From: UBA6921 sp964532385
GTDB taxonomy: Bacteria > Pseudomonadota > Gammaproteobacteria > SG8-11
Reading direction: 5' to 3'
DNA length: 18,027 nucleotides
NCBI GenBank assembly: GCA_964532385.1
Contig: CAZHHW010000067.1
Span: forward strand, 1 to 18,027
Position 1 is the first letter of the stretch. Each line of letters opens with the position of its first letter. Below are positions 7,744-15,367 of this stretch, piece after piece. A model generated the notes under the pieces. That model was given only the letters and a program-made list of their open reading frames with translations. It was not told the origin of the DNA and did not search any database. Both the position numbers and the translations under genes were made by a program.

Positions 7744-8157
7744 ATGGAAACTTCATGGTTCGTGGGATTTTCTAGACGTCTGGCGACCCTGTCCGGCCGG
7801 GCGCTTACTTTTTTGATTGCATTATCGCTGGTGATCGTCTGGGGTTTGACCGGACCGCTGTTTGATTTCAGCGACACCTGGCAGCTCGTTATCAATACCA
7901 GCACGACCATCGTGACGTTCCTGATGGTCTTTCTTATTCAAAATACCCAGAACCGCGACACCGAAGCCATCCAGATCAAGCTCGATGAACTGATTCGCGC
8001 CACGCAAGGCGCGCACAACGCGCTTTTGAATCTGGAAAACCTTGATGAAAAGCAACTCGATGAATTTCGCAAGAAATATCAACAACTGGCCTTGGAGGCG
8101 AAAAAAGAACTTGCATCAGGAACGCAGGACACCGATTCGCCCAGTGTCGAGAAATAA
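7744..8157 (+). CDS. low-affinity iron permease family protein
   Basis: This 137-residue protein has two membrane segments (about 20-38 and 48-66) joined by a short DFSDTWQ loop, then a charged helical tail (about 70-125) that is probably cytoplasmic. The motif NTSTTIVTFLMVFLIQNTQN at about 51-70, followed by RDTEAIQIKLDELI, is the signature of the Iron_permease (PF04120) family. Bacterial members are commonly annotated as low-affinity iron permeases by similarity to a yeast transporter; direct evidence of iron transport in bacteria is thin, so the activity is tentative. A good GAGGA ribosome site at 7731-7735 lies 8 bases before the ATG. Its spacing fits a short operon with the DUF2914 gene. 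Confidence 0.85.
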   Translation: METSWFVGFSRRLATLSGRALTFLIALSLVIVWGLTGPLFDFSDTWQLVINTSTTIVTFLMVFLIQNTQNRDTEAIQIKLDELIRATQGAHNALLNLENLDEKQLDEFRKKYQQLALEAKKELASGTQDTDSPSVEK

Positions 8158-8274
8158 GAAATAATAAGCGTGCCCACCTCGATTGATTTATCCGCGTAAC
8201 CCCGACATTTACCCGATTCCCAGGCCGCGGCCGGGATGTTAAAAAATTATCAATTAACATTCGGGAGCGACATG

Positions 8275-8472
8275 ATGCCTAGATACAGCGAGAAAGCCTC
8301 GGCCAAAGTCGAGCAAGCGATGCACGAGCGAAAACAAGGCACGTTAAAAAGCGGACGTTCGGGGAAAAAAGTAAAAAGCAGAAAACAGGCGATTGCGATC
8401 GGGCTTTCCCAGGCACGCCGTGCGGGAGCAAAAGTCCCCCGTCCGCCTTCTCATGCGGCTAAAAGCCGATAA
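8275..8472 (+). CDS. small basic DUF6496 family protein
   Basis: This is a 65-residue lysine/arginine-rich protein. It opens with MPRYSEKASAKVEQAMHE and contains the conserved-looking stretch KSRKQAIAIGLSQARRAGAK at about 34-53, which I recognise as typical of DUF6496. The function is unknown; the strong basic charge is compatible with nucleic-acid binding, but that is inference. Two ATGs are adjacent (8272 and 8275). The GGGAG ribosome site at 8263-8267 is spaced 7 bases from the second, and family members begin MPRYS, so I choose 8275. A longer reading from 8236 is unlikely. The 3' end overlaps the opposite-strand protease gene by 22 bp. Confidence 0.75.
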   Translation: MPRYSEKASAKVEQAMHERKQGTLKSGRSGKKVKSRKQAIAIGLSQARRAGAKVPRPPSHAAKSR

Positions 8473-11400
8473 TGTAAATATTCGCGCCGCATCGCGATTC
8501 CAAAAAGCAGAAATAAAAATAGCGGATTCCATGCCCCGGCCGTGACTTTTTCTTCGTTGTCCGCGTTCACGATTGTGATTTCACGGGGTTGGGTCGACGC
8601 GAACGTCGTGTCGTTCGAACTGGGCGCGCTGATTTGCACTTGGTACGCGACATTGCCATCCACGTTTGCATCATCCACGCCGGTTACGGTCACCGTCTGC
8701 GGACGGTCCCAATTGCTCGGGTCGAAGCTCAGGCTGGAGGGCCGGACAATGCCTTCTTTCGAATTCGAACTGCGCAGCGATATTTTGACCAAAGCCTCCG
8801 GTGCATGGGTAAGCTGAATAGTAAAGCTCGCCGTCGCACCGCTTTCAGTCGTGGTCAGCTTTGGTTTCGCGACGATGATTAAACCATCGCCCGGATTGTT
8901 TTGTGTCGCGGGCGGAACATCATCGTCGCGATTGGTGACATCGAGGGTCTGAAGCGCTAAAACCTTGAAGTTGCCGTCCAGACTTGCCGACGGGTCGAGG
9001 CTGATTTTGTAAGCCACATCGTCGTCGTCAACGGTATCGTCCACGCCGGTAATTGTCACGCTTTGCTCCTGATTCCAATTCGCCGGCGCAAACGTCAGCG
9101 TTTGCGGAAAAACCGTGCCTTCATTTTCATTCGAGGACGCCACGGAAATACTGACCGCCGCCGCGGGCGGATGCGATAACGCGACTGTAAATTGCACTGT
9201 CCCCTGGGCTTCCGTGGTGACCAGCGCGGTGGCGGCGTTCAGAAGAATACGTGCGCTGTCATTGTCACGATTGAGCACCTGCACATCGGTCGTATCGAGA
9301 GCGCTGTATTTTGCGTCGGTGCTTATCGCCGCGCCGGTGATAATGGCGTAGACGGTATCGCCATCCAGCAGTGCATCGTCGATTCCGGTCACAGTGACTG
9401 TTTGCGGCAGATTCCAGGTCTGGCTGGTGAACGTCACCTGCGCGGGATTGACGCTGCCTTCATTTAAGTTGCTGCTGCGAAGCGGAATGGTCACGGCAGT
9501 CATAGGCGCGGTTGTCAACACCAGGCTGAATGTGGCGGTGGCCCCGCTTTCGTTGGTGATCAGAGGCGCGGCGCTGGTCACGAGAATATTGGCCAGGTCA
9601 TTATCGCTATTCGTCACGGCAACGTCCGCGGCATTGCGGCCCGAATAATTCGGATCGGCGCTTACCGCTGCCCCGGTAAGGATGGAATACGCCGTGTTGC
9701 CGTCGGCCACGGCATCATCGACACCCGTGATGGTTACGGTTTGCGCGCTATTCCAGTTCAAAGCGCTGAACGTCAACGACGCAGGCGCGACCGTGCCTTC
9801 ACTTGCCAGGCTTGAAGCGAGCCCGATCACGACATTTGCCGTGGGCTGACTATCAAGGCGGATTGTGAACGAGGCTTTGGCGCCGGTTTCGCTGGTCAGG
9901 AGTCCCGCGACAGGTGTTACTGTTATGCCGGCGACATCATTGTCAAGATTGGTTACATTCACCGCCGCAATATTTAAACCGGCGTATTTAATATCCGCGC
10001 TGCCGATCGAGGTGAGCACATGGTAAACGATGTTCCCATCCATGACTTTATCGTCGGCGCCGCTCACAGTGATCGTACGGGCTGCATTCCAATTACTTGC
10101 GCCAAAGGTGACGGAGGCCGGTGTTACATTTCCTTCAGCGCCGTTGTCGCTCGCCATAGTCAAGGTCACGTCAGCGAGCGGTTGACTCCCTAACACCACG
10201 CTGTAGCTCGCCGTTCCGCCTGCTTCGGTGGTCGTCAACCCGCTCGTCTGAGTCAGGAGGATAGCCGCCGTATCGTTATTGCGATTGCTGGCCAGTACGT
10301 CGGGCACCGGCATGTTGTTATAAACGTTGTCGGCACTCACCGCATTCGACGTGACGATGGAATAAGCCACATCGCCATCGTCGATATTATCGTCAACACC
10401 CGTCACCGTGATGGTTTGCGCGCTGTTCCAGTTGGCCGCCGTAAACGTGACCGCCGCCGGTGTTAGCGTGGCTTCGGCGGTATTACTGACGGCAAGATTA
10501 ATATTCACATCCGCCGCCGGTGGGCTGCCCAGCACGATCGTGAAGGTTGCACGGCCTCCTGCCTCGGTGGTTAGCAATCCGGCCAAGGGCGTGACGCTTA
10601 CTCCCGGAGTCGATGTAACGCAGGAATACAATGCAAGGTTGTCGATTGCCCAGCCCGGCGATGCGACGGTTTTGTCGGTGCCCATGCGGAAACGGAACCG
10701 GATATTGCTTCCGGCAAGACCGGCAAGATCCAACTGGCTGGAAACGAATTGCCCGGTATGTCCGGTAAATGCGGTACGCCCGCCCAACGGATTGCCGGTG
10801 CTGTTTACCAGTCCGCCGTCGTAGTTACGGCCGGATTTGATGAGCGCGCCGGCATCCAGCCAGCTTGATCCGGCATCGGTGCTGTATTCGATGAATCCTC
10901 CGTCAAACCCGGTTTCAAAATCGTAACGGCTGTCGAATTGCAACAGCGCATTGGCGGGCAACGTGTAACTCCGGGTCATTTGCAGCGACGAATCCGCGGC
11001 GCTCGCGATGCCGCTGCCCTGCGCTGCAATCGAGCCATTCACTCCCTTTCCGGCGTAATAAATGGCCGGCGTCCCGCTTCCGCCAAGCCAATGATTAGCG
11101 CCGGACACCGTGGTTGCCATCCAGTTGCCCGAAGTGGTGGTTTCAAAATTATCGGCGAAAACATTTTGTGCGGCCTGACCGGCGGGGCATTGGCTCAAGG
11201 CGGCCGGAACCGGCGCGGGCGCAACGGGCGGCTTGGCGGGCGGATTGACCGCGGAACAAGGTGGCGTACTCATCTCCACCGCCAGCAAGGCGAGTTTTAC
11301 TTGTGCGCAATCCATGTAGGTGATGCCGCTGCTCCCGCCGATGAGATCGCTGCACGACTGGATCAAGGCATTGTAGTTGTCGATAAATTTGCTGGTGATG

Positions 11401-12833
11401 GAGAGATAGTTTGCTAACGCGCGATATTCGACCTTCGCCGCCTTGGCAATGCCAATACCTGACACCGTGTAACCATTGAACACGCCGCCGTCGCTCATCA
11501 AGGCGTAAGCATGATTGGGAACGCCGCTATTAATGTGTACCCCGCCGTTGTCGCCGGTGAGGCAATAATAAAACGAATCTTTTACACGTGCGGGATCGCT
11601 GAACGCGGGCGGATTCATCATGTTGCGAATGCCTTTACCCAGCGATGTGCCTGGCAGATCCTCGCCGATCAGCCAACGCATGTTTGCCGCGTCATTGCCC
11701 TTGCCATTCCCCAAATCGATGATTTCGCCAAAAATGTCGGCATAGGACTCGTTGAGCGCGCCCGGTTCGTTGATGTAATCCAGATCGGAGGTGTATTGCA
11801 CCACCGCATGCGTCAGCTCGTGGCCGACCACATCATCGATTGCATAGCCGGTCCCCAGCGCGATCCGTATCCCGTTCCAAAATGCGTTGCGCATCGGGCA
11901 GCCGGTGTTGTCGCAAAAACGCACCACCGAATCGATGGTCCTCCCGGCTCCGTCGAAACTGTCGCGTGCATGTTCGCTGAAAAAATAATTGTAAAAATCG
12001 CCCGCATAATCGTGCGCGGCGTCGACATTTACATTGCCGGTGGCGGCCTGAGCTTCGGTGCGTGCCGGTGCGGTGGGAATGACTGTGGTGTTGTTCGAGT
12101 CGAAGGTACGGCGATTGCGCGCCTCGGTGATTTGACTGAAATTCAATGCGACGCCGCCGGAGTGCGCATCGATCCAGATGCGCTCGCGCAACGCGTCTCC
12201 GCTCGCTTCGATATACCATGTCAAGACCGGACTCCCGGGTTCACCCTGCAGGAGGCCGATATCGAAAATTTGCAGCAGGGGTGCGCTGAACTGCGCGGAC
12301 GCGGGACCGTATTTTTTCAATACCACCGCTTCCGCCGCCGCCAGCGCGGTACTGCTGGTAACGGCGGGTGCCGTGCTCAAATCGCCGGGAGGCGAAATCA
12401 GGTTCGAGCCCACGGCGGTCACCCCGGCATCCGTTAAATGGACGATGGCTTCGGCGCCGTACACCGGGATGCCGTTGATTTTCTGCTGCATCCGCACATG
12501 CCCGATGCCCACTTCATCGCTTTCAGACACACGGCGGGTCGATAATTCCAGTGCCGTAGCCGGGGTGACGAATAAATCGCGATTGGCGTCCAGAAACGCA
12601 CGCGCCCGATCTTCCGTCCGCCGCAGCAGGGTTGGATTAGGCAGCGGCTGGCCGGGCTGCGTACCGATGAATCGCGTCAAGCCGCTGGCATGCCGCACGA
12701 GCGTAACGTTGTTGGCAGGAGTGGTTATAAAATTGCGCGCCGCGGCGCGTTCGGCGGCCGCCAGACTCAACGATGCGTGTGAAAAAAACCCCAGACAAAA
12801 AACCGTCAACCCCAGTAACGACCGCATTGTCAT
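8451..12833 (-). CDS. secreted M4 (thermolysin-like) metalloprotease with six Calx-beta-like repeats
   Basis: This is a 1460-residue exported protease precursor. A signal peptide (about 1-27) is followed by an FTP/PepSY-type propeptide (about 50-235). The M4 catalytic domain (about 265-525) carries HELTH at 338-342, the third zinc ligand Glu362 in NESYADIFGE exactly 20 residues after His342 as in thermolysin, and the transition-state His433 in GGVHINSGVPNHA. After a proline-rich linker (529-545) come a jelly-roll-like domain (about 556-738) and six repeats of about 110-120 residues (744-1425). The tail has a hydrophobic segment (1436-1446) followed by Arg-Arg. An AGGG ribosome site at 12841-12844 supports the start. 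It is probably cell-surface-attached or secreted and degrades extracellular protein. Catalytic residues look complete. Confidence 0.93.
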   Translation of the reverse strand: MTMRSLLGLTVFCLGFFSHASLSLAAAERAAARNFITTPANNVTLVRHASGLTRFIGTQPGQPLPNPTLLRRTEDRARAFLDANRDLFVTPATALELSTRRVSESDEVGIGHVRMQQKINGIPVYGAEAIVHLTDAGVTAVGSNLISPPGDLSTAPAVTSSTALAAAEAVVLKKYGPASAQFSAPLLQIFDIGLLQGEPGSPVLTWYIEASGDALRERIWIDAHSGGVALNFSQITEARNRRTFDSNNTTVIPTAPARTEAQAATGNVNVDAAHDYAGDFYNYFFSEHARDSFDGAGRTIDSVVRFCDNTGCPMRNAFWNGIRIALGTGYAIDDVVGHELTHAVVQYTSDLDYINEPGALNESYADIFGEIIDLGNGKGNDAANMRWLIGEDLPGTSLGKGIRNMMNPPAFSDPARVKDSFYYCLTGDNGGVHINSGVPNHAYALMSDGGVFNGYTVSGIGIAKAAKVEYRALANYLSITSKFIDNYNALIQSCSDLIGGSSGITYMDCAQVKLALLAVEMSTPPCSAVNPPAKPPVAPAPVPAALSQCPAGQAAQNVFADNFETTTSGNWMATTVSGANHWLGGSGTPAIYYAGKGVNGSIAAQGSGIASAADSSLQMTRSYTLPANALLQFDSRYDFETGFDGGFIEYSTDAGSSWLDAGALIKSGRNYDGGLVNSTGNPLGGRTAFTGHTGQFVSSQLDLAGLAGSNIRFRFRMGTDKTVASPGWAIDNLALYSCVTSTPGVSVTPLAGLLTTEAGGRATFTIVLGSPPAADVNINLAVSNTAEATLTPAAVTFTAANWNSAQTITVTGVDDNIDDGDVAYSIVTSNAVSADNVYNNMPVPDVLASNRNNDTAAILLTQTSGLTTTEAGGTASYSVVLGSQPLADVTLTMASDNGAEGNVTPASVTFGASNWNAARTITVSGADDKVMDGNIVYHVLTSIGSADIKYAGLNIAAVNVTNLDNDVAGITVTPVAGLLTSETGAKASFTIRLDSQPTANVVIGLASSLASEGTVAPASLTFSALNWNSAQTVTITGVDDAVADGNTAYSILTGAAVSADPNYSGRNAADVAVTNSDNDLANILVTSAAPLITNESGATATFSLVLTTAPMTAVTIPLRSSNLNEGSVNPAQVTFTSQTWNLPQTVTVTGIDDALLDGDTVYAIITGAAISTDAKYSALDTTDVQVLNRDNDSARILLNAATALVTTEAQGTVQFTVALSHPPAAAVSISVASSNENEGTVFPQTLTFAPANWNQEQSVTITGVDDTVDDDDVAYKISLDPSASLDGNFKVLALQTLDVTNRDDDVPPATQNNPGDGLIIVAKPKLTTTESGATASFTIQLTHAPEALVKISLRSSNSKEGIVRPSSLSFDPSNWDRPQTVTVTGVDDANVDGNVAYQVQISAPSSNDTTFASTQPREITIVNADNEEKVTAGAWNPLFLFLLFGIAMRREYLHYRLLAA
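8559..10604 (-). repeat. six tandem Calx-beta-like protein repeats within the protease gene
   Basis: Repeat starts fall near residues 744, 857, 967, 1080, 1193 and 1317. Each unit carries a T-x-E-x-x-x-x-A-x-F opening, an EG-x-V-x-P turn, an NW-x-x-x-Q-T-V-T-V-T-G-V-D-D core, a DG-x-x-x-Y segment and an N-x-D-N-D close. The aspartates are candidate calcium ligands. Such arrays are common in bacterial surface proteins. The last unit is preceded by an extra linker (about 1307-1316). Confidence 0.85.
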
Positions 12834-12845
12834 AGTTCATCCCTG

Positions 12846-12861
12846 CACAGCTGTTGCTGTG
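12846..12861 (-). promoter_or_regulatory. hairpin just upstream of the protease ribosome site
   Basis: CACAGC and GCTGTG form a perfect 6-bp stem with a 4-nt loop, ending immediately before the AGGG ribosome site on the transcribed strand. It could affect translation of the protease mRNA. This is a short stem and may be chance. Confidence 0.25.
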
Positions 12862-12884
12862 ACATCACTAGACGCATGCCAAAC

Positions 12885-12913
12885 ATTGTAACTAAAGCGG
12901 CTGCAATCGGTAA
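12885..12913 (-). promoter_or_regulatory. candidate sigma-70-type promoter of the protease gene
   Basis: On the minus strand TACAAT (12885-12890) is one base from the -10 consensus. TTACCG (12908-12913) lies 17 bp upstream but is a poor -35 (three matches). The 184-bp gap after lolD (12834-13017) leaves room for an independent promoter. No terminator for lolD was recognised in the gap. Confidence 0.35.
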
Positions 12914-13017
12914 GCCTGGGCCATATCGGAATGTTTTTTACGGTACCCCCGCCATTAACCGGAATTTAACCTATGCACGCGTTTTTCCTGTTCATTCCGG
13001 TGCGGAAACAATCCAAT

Positions 13018-13722
13018 CTACTGCGGCGGCTGTTGAATCATGCCCTCCTCCAGAATCAATACACGATCCATTTTATCGGCCAGGCTATGGTCGTGGGTCA
13101 CGACAATAAATGCCGTATTGAATTCGCGGTGCAGTTCGAGCATGAGTTGATATACCGCTTCGGCATTACGGCGGTCGAGGTTGCCGGTGGGTTCGTCGGC
13201 AAGCACGCAGCCGGGACTATTGACCAGCGCGCGCGCGAACGCGGTGCGCTGGCGTTCGCCGCCGGAGAGTTCGCCTGGTTTATGTTCAACACGTGCCCCC
13301 AAGCCGACGCGTTCTAAAATCGCGCGGGCTTTTTGTTTCGCCTCGGGCACGCGCACGCCGCGAATCAACAACGGCATGGCGACGTTTTCCAGCGCCGTGA
13401 ATTCCGGTAGCAAATGATGAAACTGGTATACAAAACCCAGCACGCGATTGCGCACATGGCCGCGCTGCGTTTCGTTCATGCTGGAAATGTCTTGATCGTT
13501 GACGTACACCCCGCCGCTGCTGGGCAAGTCCAGGCCGCCCAGCACATGCAACAAGGTGCTTTTACCGGAACCGGAGGCGCCGACAATGGCGACACGTTCA
13601 CCCGGCGCGACGCTTAAATCGACATTACGCAGGACCTCCACATGCAGCGGACCTTCGCTGAAGGTCTTGGACAGATTCACGCAGCGCAACACCGGCGCAA
13701 TGCGGGCGGCGGTCTCATTCAT
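13018..13722 (-). CDS. lolD: lipoprotein-releasing ABC transporter ATP-binding subunit LolD
   Basis: This is a 234-residue ABC ATPase of normal LolD length. Walker A GASGSGKST is at 48-56, the Q-loop VYQFHHLLPEF around Gln100, the signature LSGGERQ at 152-158, Walker B VLADEPTGNLD at 173-183 and the H-loop His at 210. The FHHLLPEFTALENVAMPLLI stretch (101-120) is characteristic of LolD and distinguishes it from other MacB/FtsE-class ATPases. It powers release of outer-membrane lipoproteins from the inner membrane to the carrier LolA. Its ATG overlaps the stop of the permease gene by 8 bp (13715-13722), so the two are co-translated. No lolE follows: the next gene downstream is the protease, 184 bp away. 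Confidence 0.95.
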   Translation of the reverse strand: MNETAARIAPVLRCVNLSKTFSEGPLHVEVLRNVDLSVAPGERVAIVGASGSGKSTLLHVLGGLDLPSSGGVYVNDQDISSMNETQRGHVRNRVLGFVYQFHHLLPEFTALENVAMPLLIRGVRVPEAKQKARAILERVGLGARVEHKPGELSGGERQRTAFARALVNSPGCVLADEPTGNLDRRNAEAVYQLMLELHREFNTAFIVVTHDHSLADKMDRVLILEEGMIQQPPQ

Positions 13723-14962
13723 AACGCAAGGCCTCGGCCGGCTGCATGCGCGACGCGCGCCAGGCGGGATAGATCGTCGCCAGCAAGCTCAGCGCAAACG
13801 AGGTGGCGGTGATAAAAAACACATCGTTCCAGTGCAGATCGGACGGAAAATCACTGATGTAATACACGTCGGCGGGCAGGAATTGCACACTGAACAAATG
13901 TTCGATCATCGGCACGATGGTCGCGACGTTCAGCGCCAGGCTCACGCCGCCCACCGCGCCCAGCAGCGTGCCGATCACACCGATGATGGTGCCCTGCACC
14001 ATGAAAATCCGCATCACGGTGCGCGGCGCGGCGCCCAAGGTGCGCAGGATCGCGATCTCGCTGGTTTTGTCGGTCACGACCATGACCATGGTGGAAATGA
14101 TATTGAACGCCGCGACCGCGACGATCAGGAACAGAATGATAAACATCATGCGTTTCTCGATTTTGAGCGCGCGGAAAAAGTTGGCGTGCTGACGGCTCCA
14201 GTCGCTCACCAAGTAGTCCCCGCCCAACCCGCGTGCCGCGTCTTGAACAATGCGCGGCGCTTCGAAAATGTCGCCGACTTTCAGACGCACGCCGGTCACC
14301 GTTTCTTCCATGCCGAATAACTTGGCGGCGTCTTGCATGTGCACCAGCGCAAGCGCGCTGTCGTATTCGTACATGCCGACTTCAAACACGCCGATGACGG
14401 TAAAGCGTTTCAGACGCGGCAAGATGCCCGCCGGCGTCACGTTGGCTTGCGGCGCCACCAGGGTGACCTTGTCGCCTACCAGCACGCCCAGCGCACGCGC
14501 CAGTTCTTTGCCTAAAATGATATTGAATTCGCCCGGCTTCAAATCATCCATGGAACCGAACAGCATTTTATTGCCAACCTCGGATACTTTGGATTCTTCT
14601 TCCGGCAGCACGCCGTTGATAATCGTGCCGTTGACCTGCTGCCCCAGCGTGAGCATGCCCTCCTTCTGGATATAAGGCGCGGCGCCGATGATGCGCGGGT
14701 CCTGCCGCATGGTCTCGATCACGCCGTGCCAGTTGCGCAAGCCGCCGTCGTAACCTTGGATGCTGGCGTGCGAAGCCATGCCCAGGATGCGCTGACGCAG
14801 CTCTTTTTCGAAGCCGTTCATCACCGACAGCACCGTGATCAGTGCGGTGACGCCCAACGCAATCCCCATCATCGAAGTCAGCGAAATGAATGAAATAAAA
14901 TGCGTACGCCGTTTGGCGCGCGTATAGCGCAGACCGATGAACAGAGAAAGAGGATGGAACAT
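13715..14962 (-). CDS. lolC: lipoprotein-releasing ABC transporter permease, LolC/LolE family
   Basis: This is a 415-residue permease with a MacB-like topology: TM1 at about 24-47, a large periplasmic domain (about 50-270), and three further membrane segments (about 271-297, 320-347 and 378-400). It opens with the family's FIGLRYTRAKRR and closes with YPAWRASRMQPAEALRYE. The PAGILPRLKRF stretch (177-187) resembles the LolC hook that engages LolA. I start at the ATG ending at 14962, giving the classic MFHPLSLFIGLRY beginning; an in-frame extension to 15106 would run into an inverted-repeat element and is not family-like. It works with LolD in lipoprotein export. Only one such permease gene is present, so it may act as a homodimer (LolF-like), or its partner may lie elsewhere. 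The C versus E label is less certain than the family. Confidence 0.9.
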   Translation of the reverse strand: MFHPLSLFIGLRYTRAKRRTHFISFISLTSMMGIALGVTALITVLSVMNGFEKELRQRILGMASHASIQGYDGGLRNWHGVIETMRQDPRIIGAAPYIQKEGMLTLGQQVNGTIINGVLPEEESKVSEVGNKMLFGSMDDLKPGEFNIILGKELARALGVLVGDKVTLVAPQANVTPAGILPRLKRFTVIGVFEVGMYEYDSALALVHMQDAAKLFGMEETVTGVRLKVGDIFEAPRIVQDAARGLGGDYLVSDWSRQHANFFRALKIEKRMMFIILFLIVAVAAFNIISTMVMVVTDKTSEIAILRTLGAAPRTVMRIFMVQGTIIGVIGTLLGAVGGVSLALNVATIVPMIEHLFSVQFLPADVYYISDFPSDLHWNDVFFITATSFALSLLATIYPAWRASRMQPAEALRYE

Positions 14963-15367
14963 GCGGTGTTTGGGTCTAATGTGTGGCGTTTTGTATGGAA
15001 GGTGTTGCTGGCTTCGATATGACGGCAAAACGAATAATTCCTTCCCCCTGCAAGGGGGAAGGGCACGACTGCATGCGACCGCCATGGATGGCGGAAGGTA
15101 GGGCAACGCCGGGAGCGAGTTGCCGAGATGCAGGAGGTAGAGTAACGCATGGAGCAGTTGCCGAGGATGGGGGTGAGGTCAATTGGGCAGCGGGTATGAG
15201 CACCCCCATCCCAACCTTCCCCCTTGCAGGGGGAAGGAGTTTTAATCTTCGAGCGTCAATGCACACAACGACGATTTTATTTTCCATTGCTTTAGTGACG
15301 CTAGGTTCAAATAATTGATAATTTTTTGCGTGACAGATACTAGCACGCTGCCGGTGCGGCCGCTGTC
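14963..15367. other. gene-free gap upstream of lolC
   Basis: These 405 bp contain no convincing gene. The left half holds the structured repeat element listed at 15040-15237, inserted between lolC and its presumed promoter. The right part (15241-15367) is AT-richer and likely holds the lolC promoter. A TTGACG hexamer on the minus strand (within 15251-15265) resembles a -35, but I find no matching -10. No clear terminator for the upstream permease gene was seen. Confidence 0.5.
15040..15237. repeat. MITE-like or REP-like element with 23-bp terminal inverted repeats
   Basis: The ends 15040-15062 and 15215-15237 are exact inverted copies of 23 bp. Each end is itself a hairpin: CCTTCCCCC and GGGGGAAGG with a 5-nt loop. 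Inside lie a further palindrome (CCGCCAT-GG-ATGGCGG, 15079-15094), two imperfect direct repeats of 38 and 37 nt (15093-15130 and 15133-15169, both ending with GTTGCCGAG), and an 11-bp inverted repeat (GGATGGGGGTG at 15165-15175 with CACCCCCATCC at 15201-15211). No coding capacity or clear target-site duplication is seen. It most resembles a dispersed non-autonomous or extragenic palindromic element. Confidence 0.75.

Noticed and set aside
11511..12437. 308-codon open frame on the plus strand opposite the protease
   Set aside because: It lies wholly antisense to the conserved M4 catalytic and propeptide region, and its product has no recognisable features.
14963..15106. In-frame extension of the lolC-type gene to 15106
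   Set aside because: The extra 48 residues are encoded by the inverted-repeat element and do not resemble the family, which begins at MFHPLSLFIGLRY.
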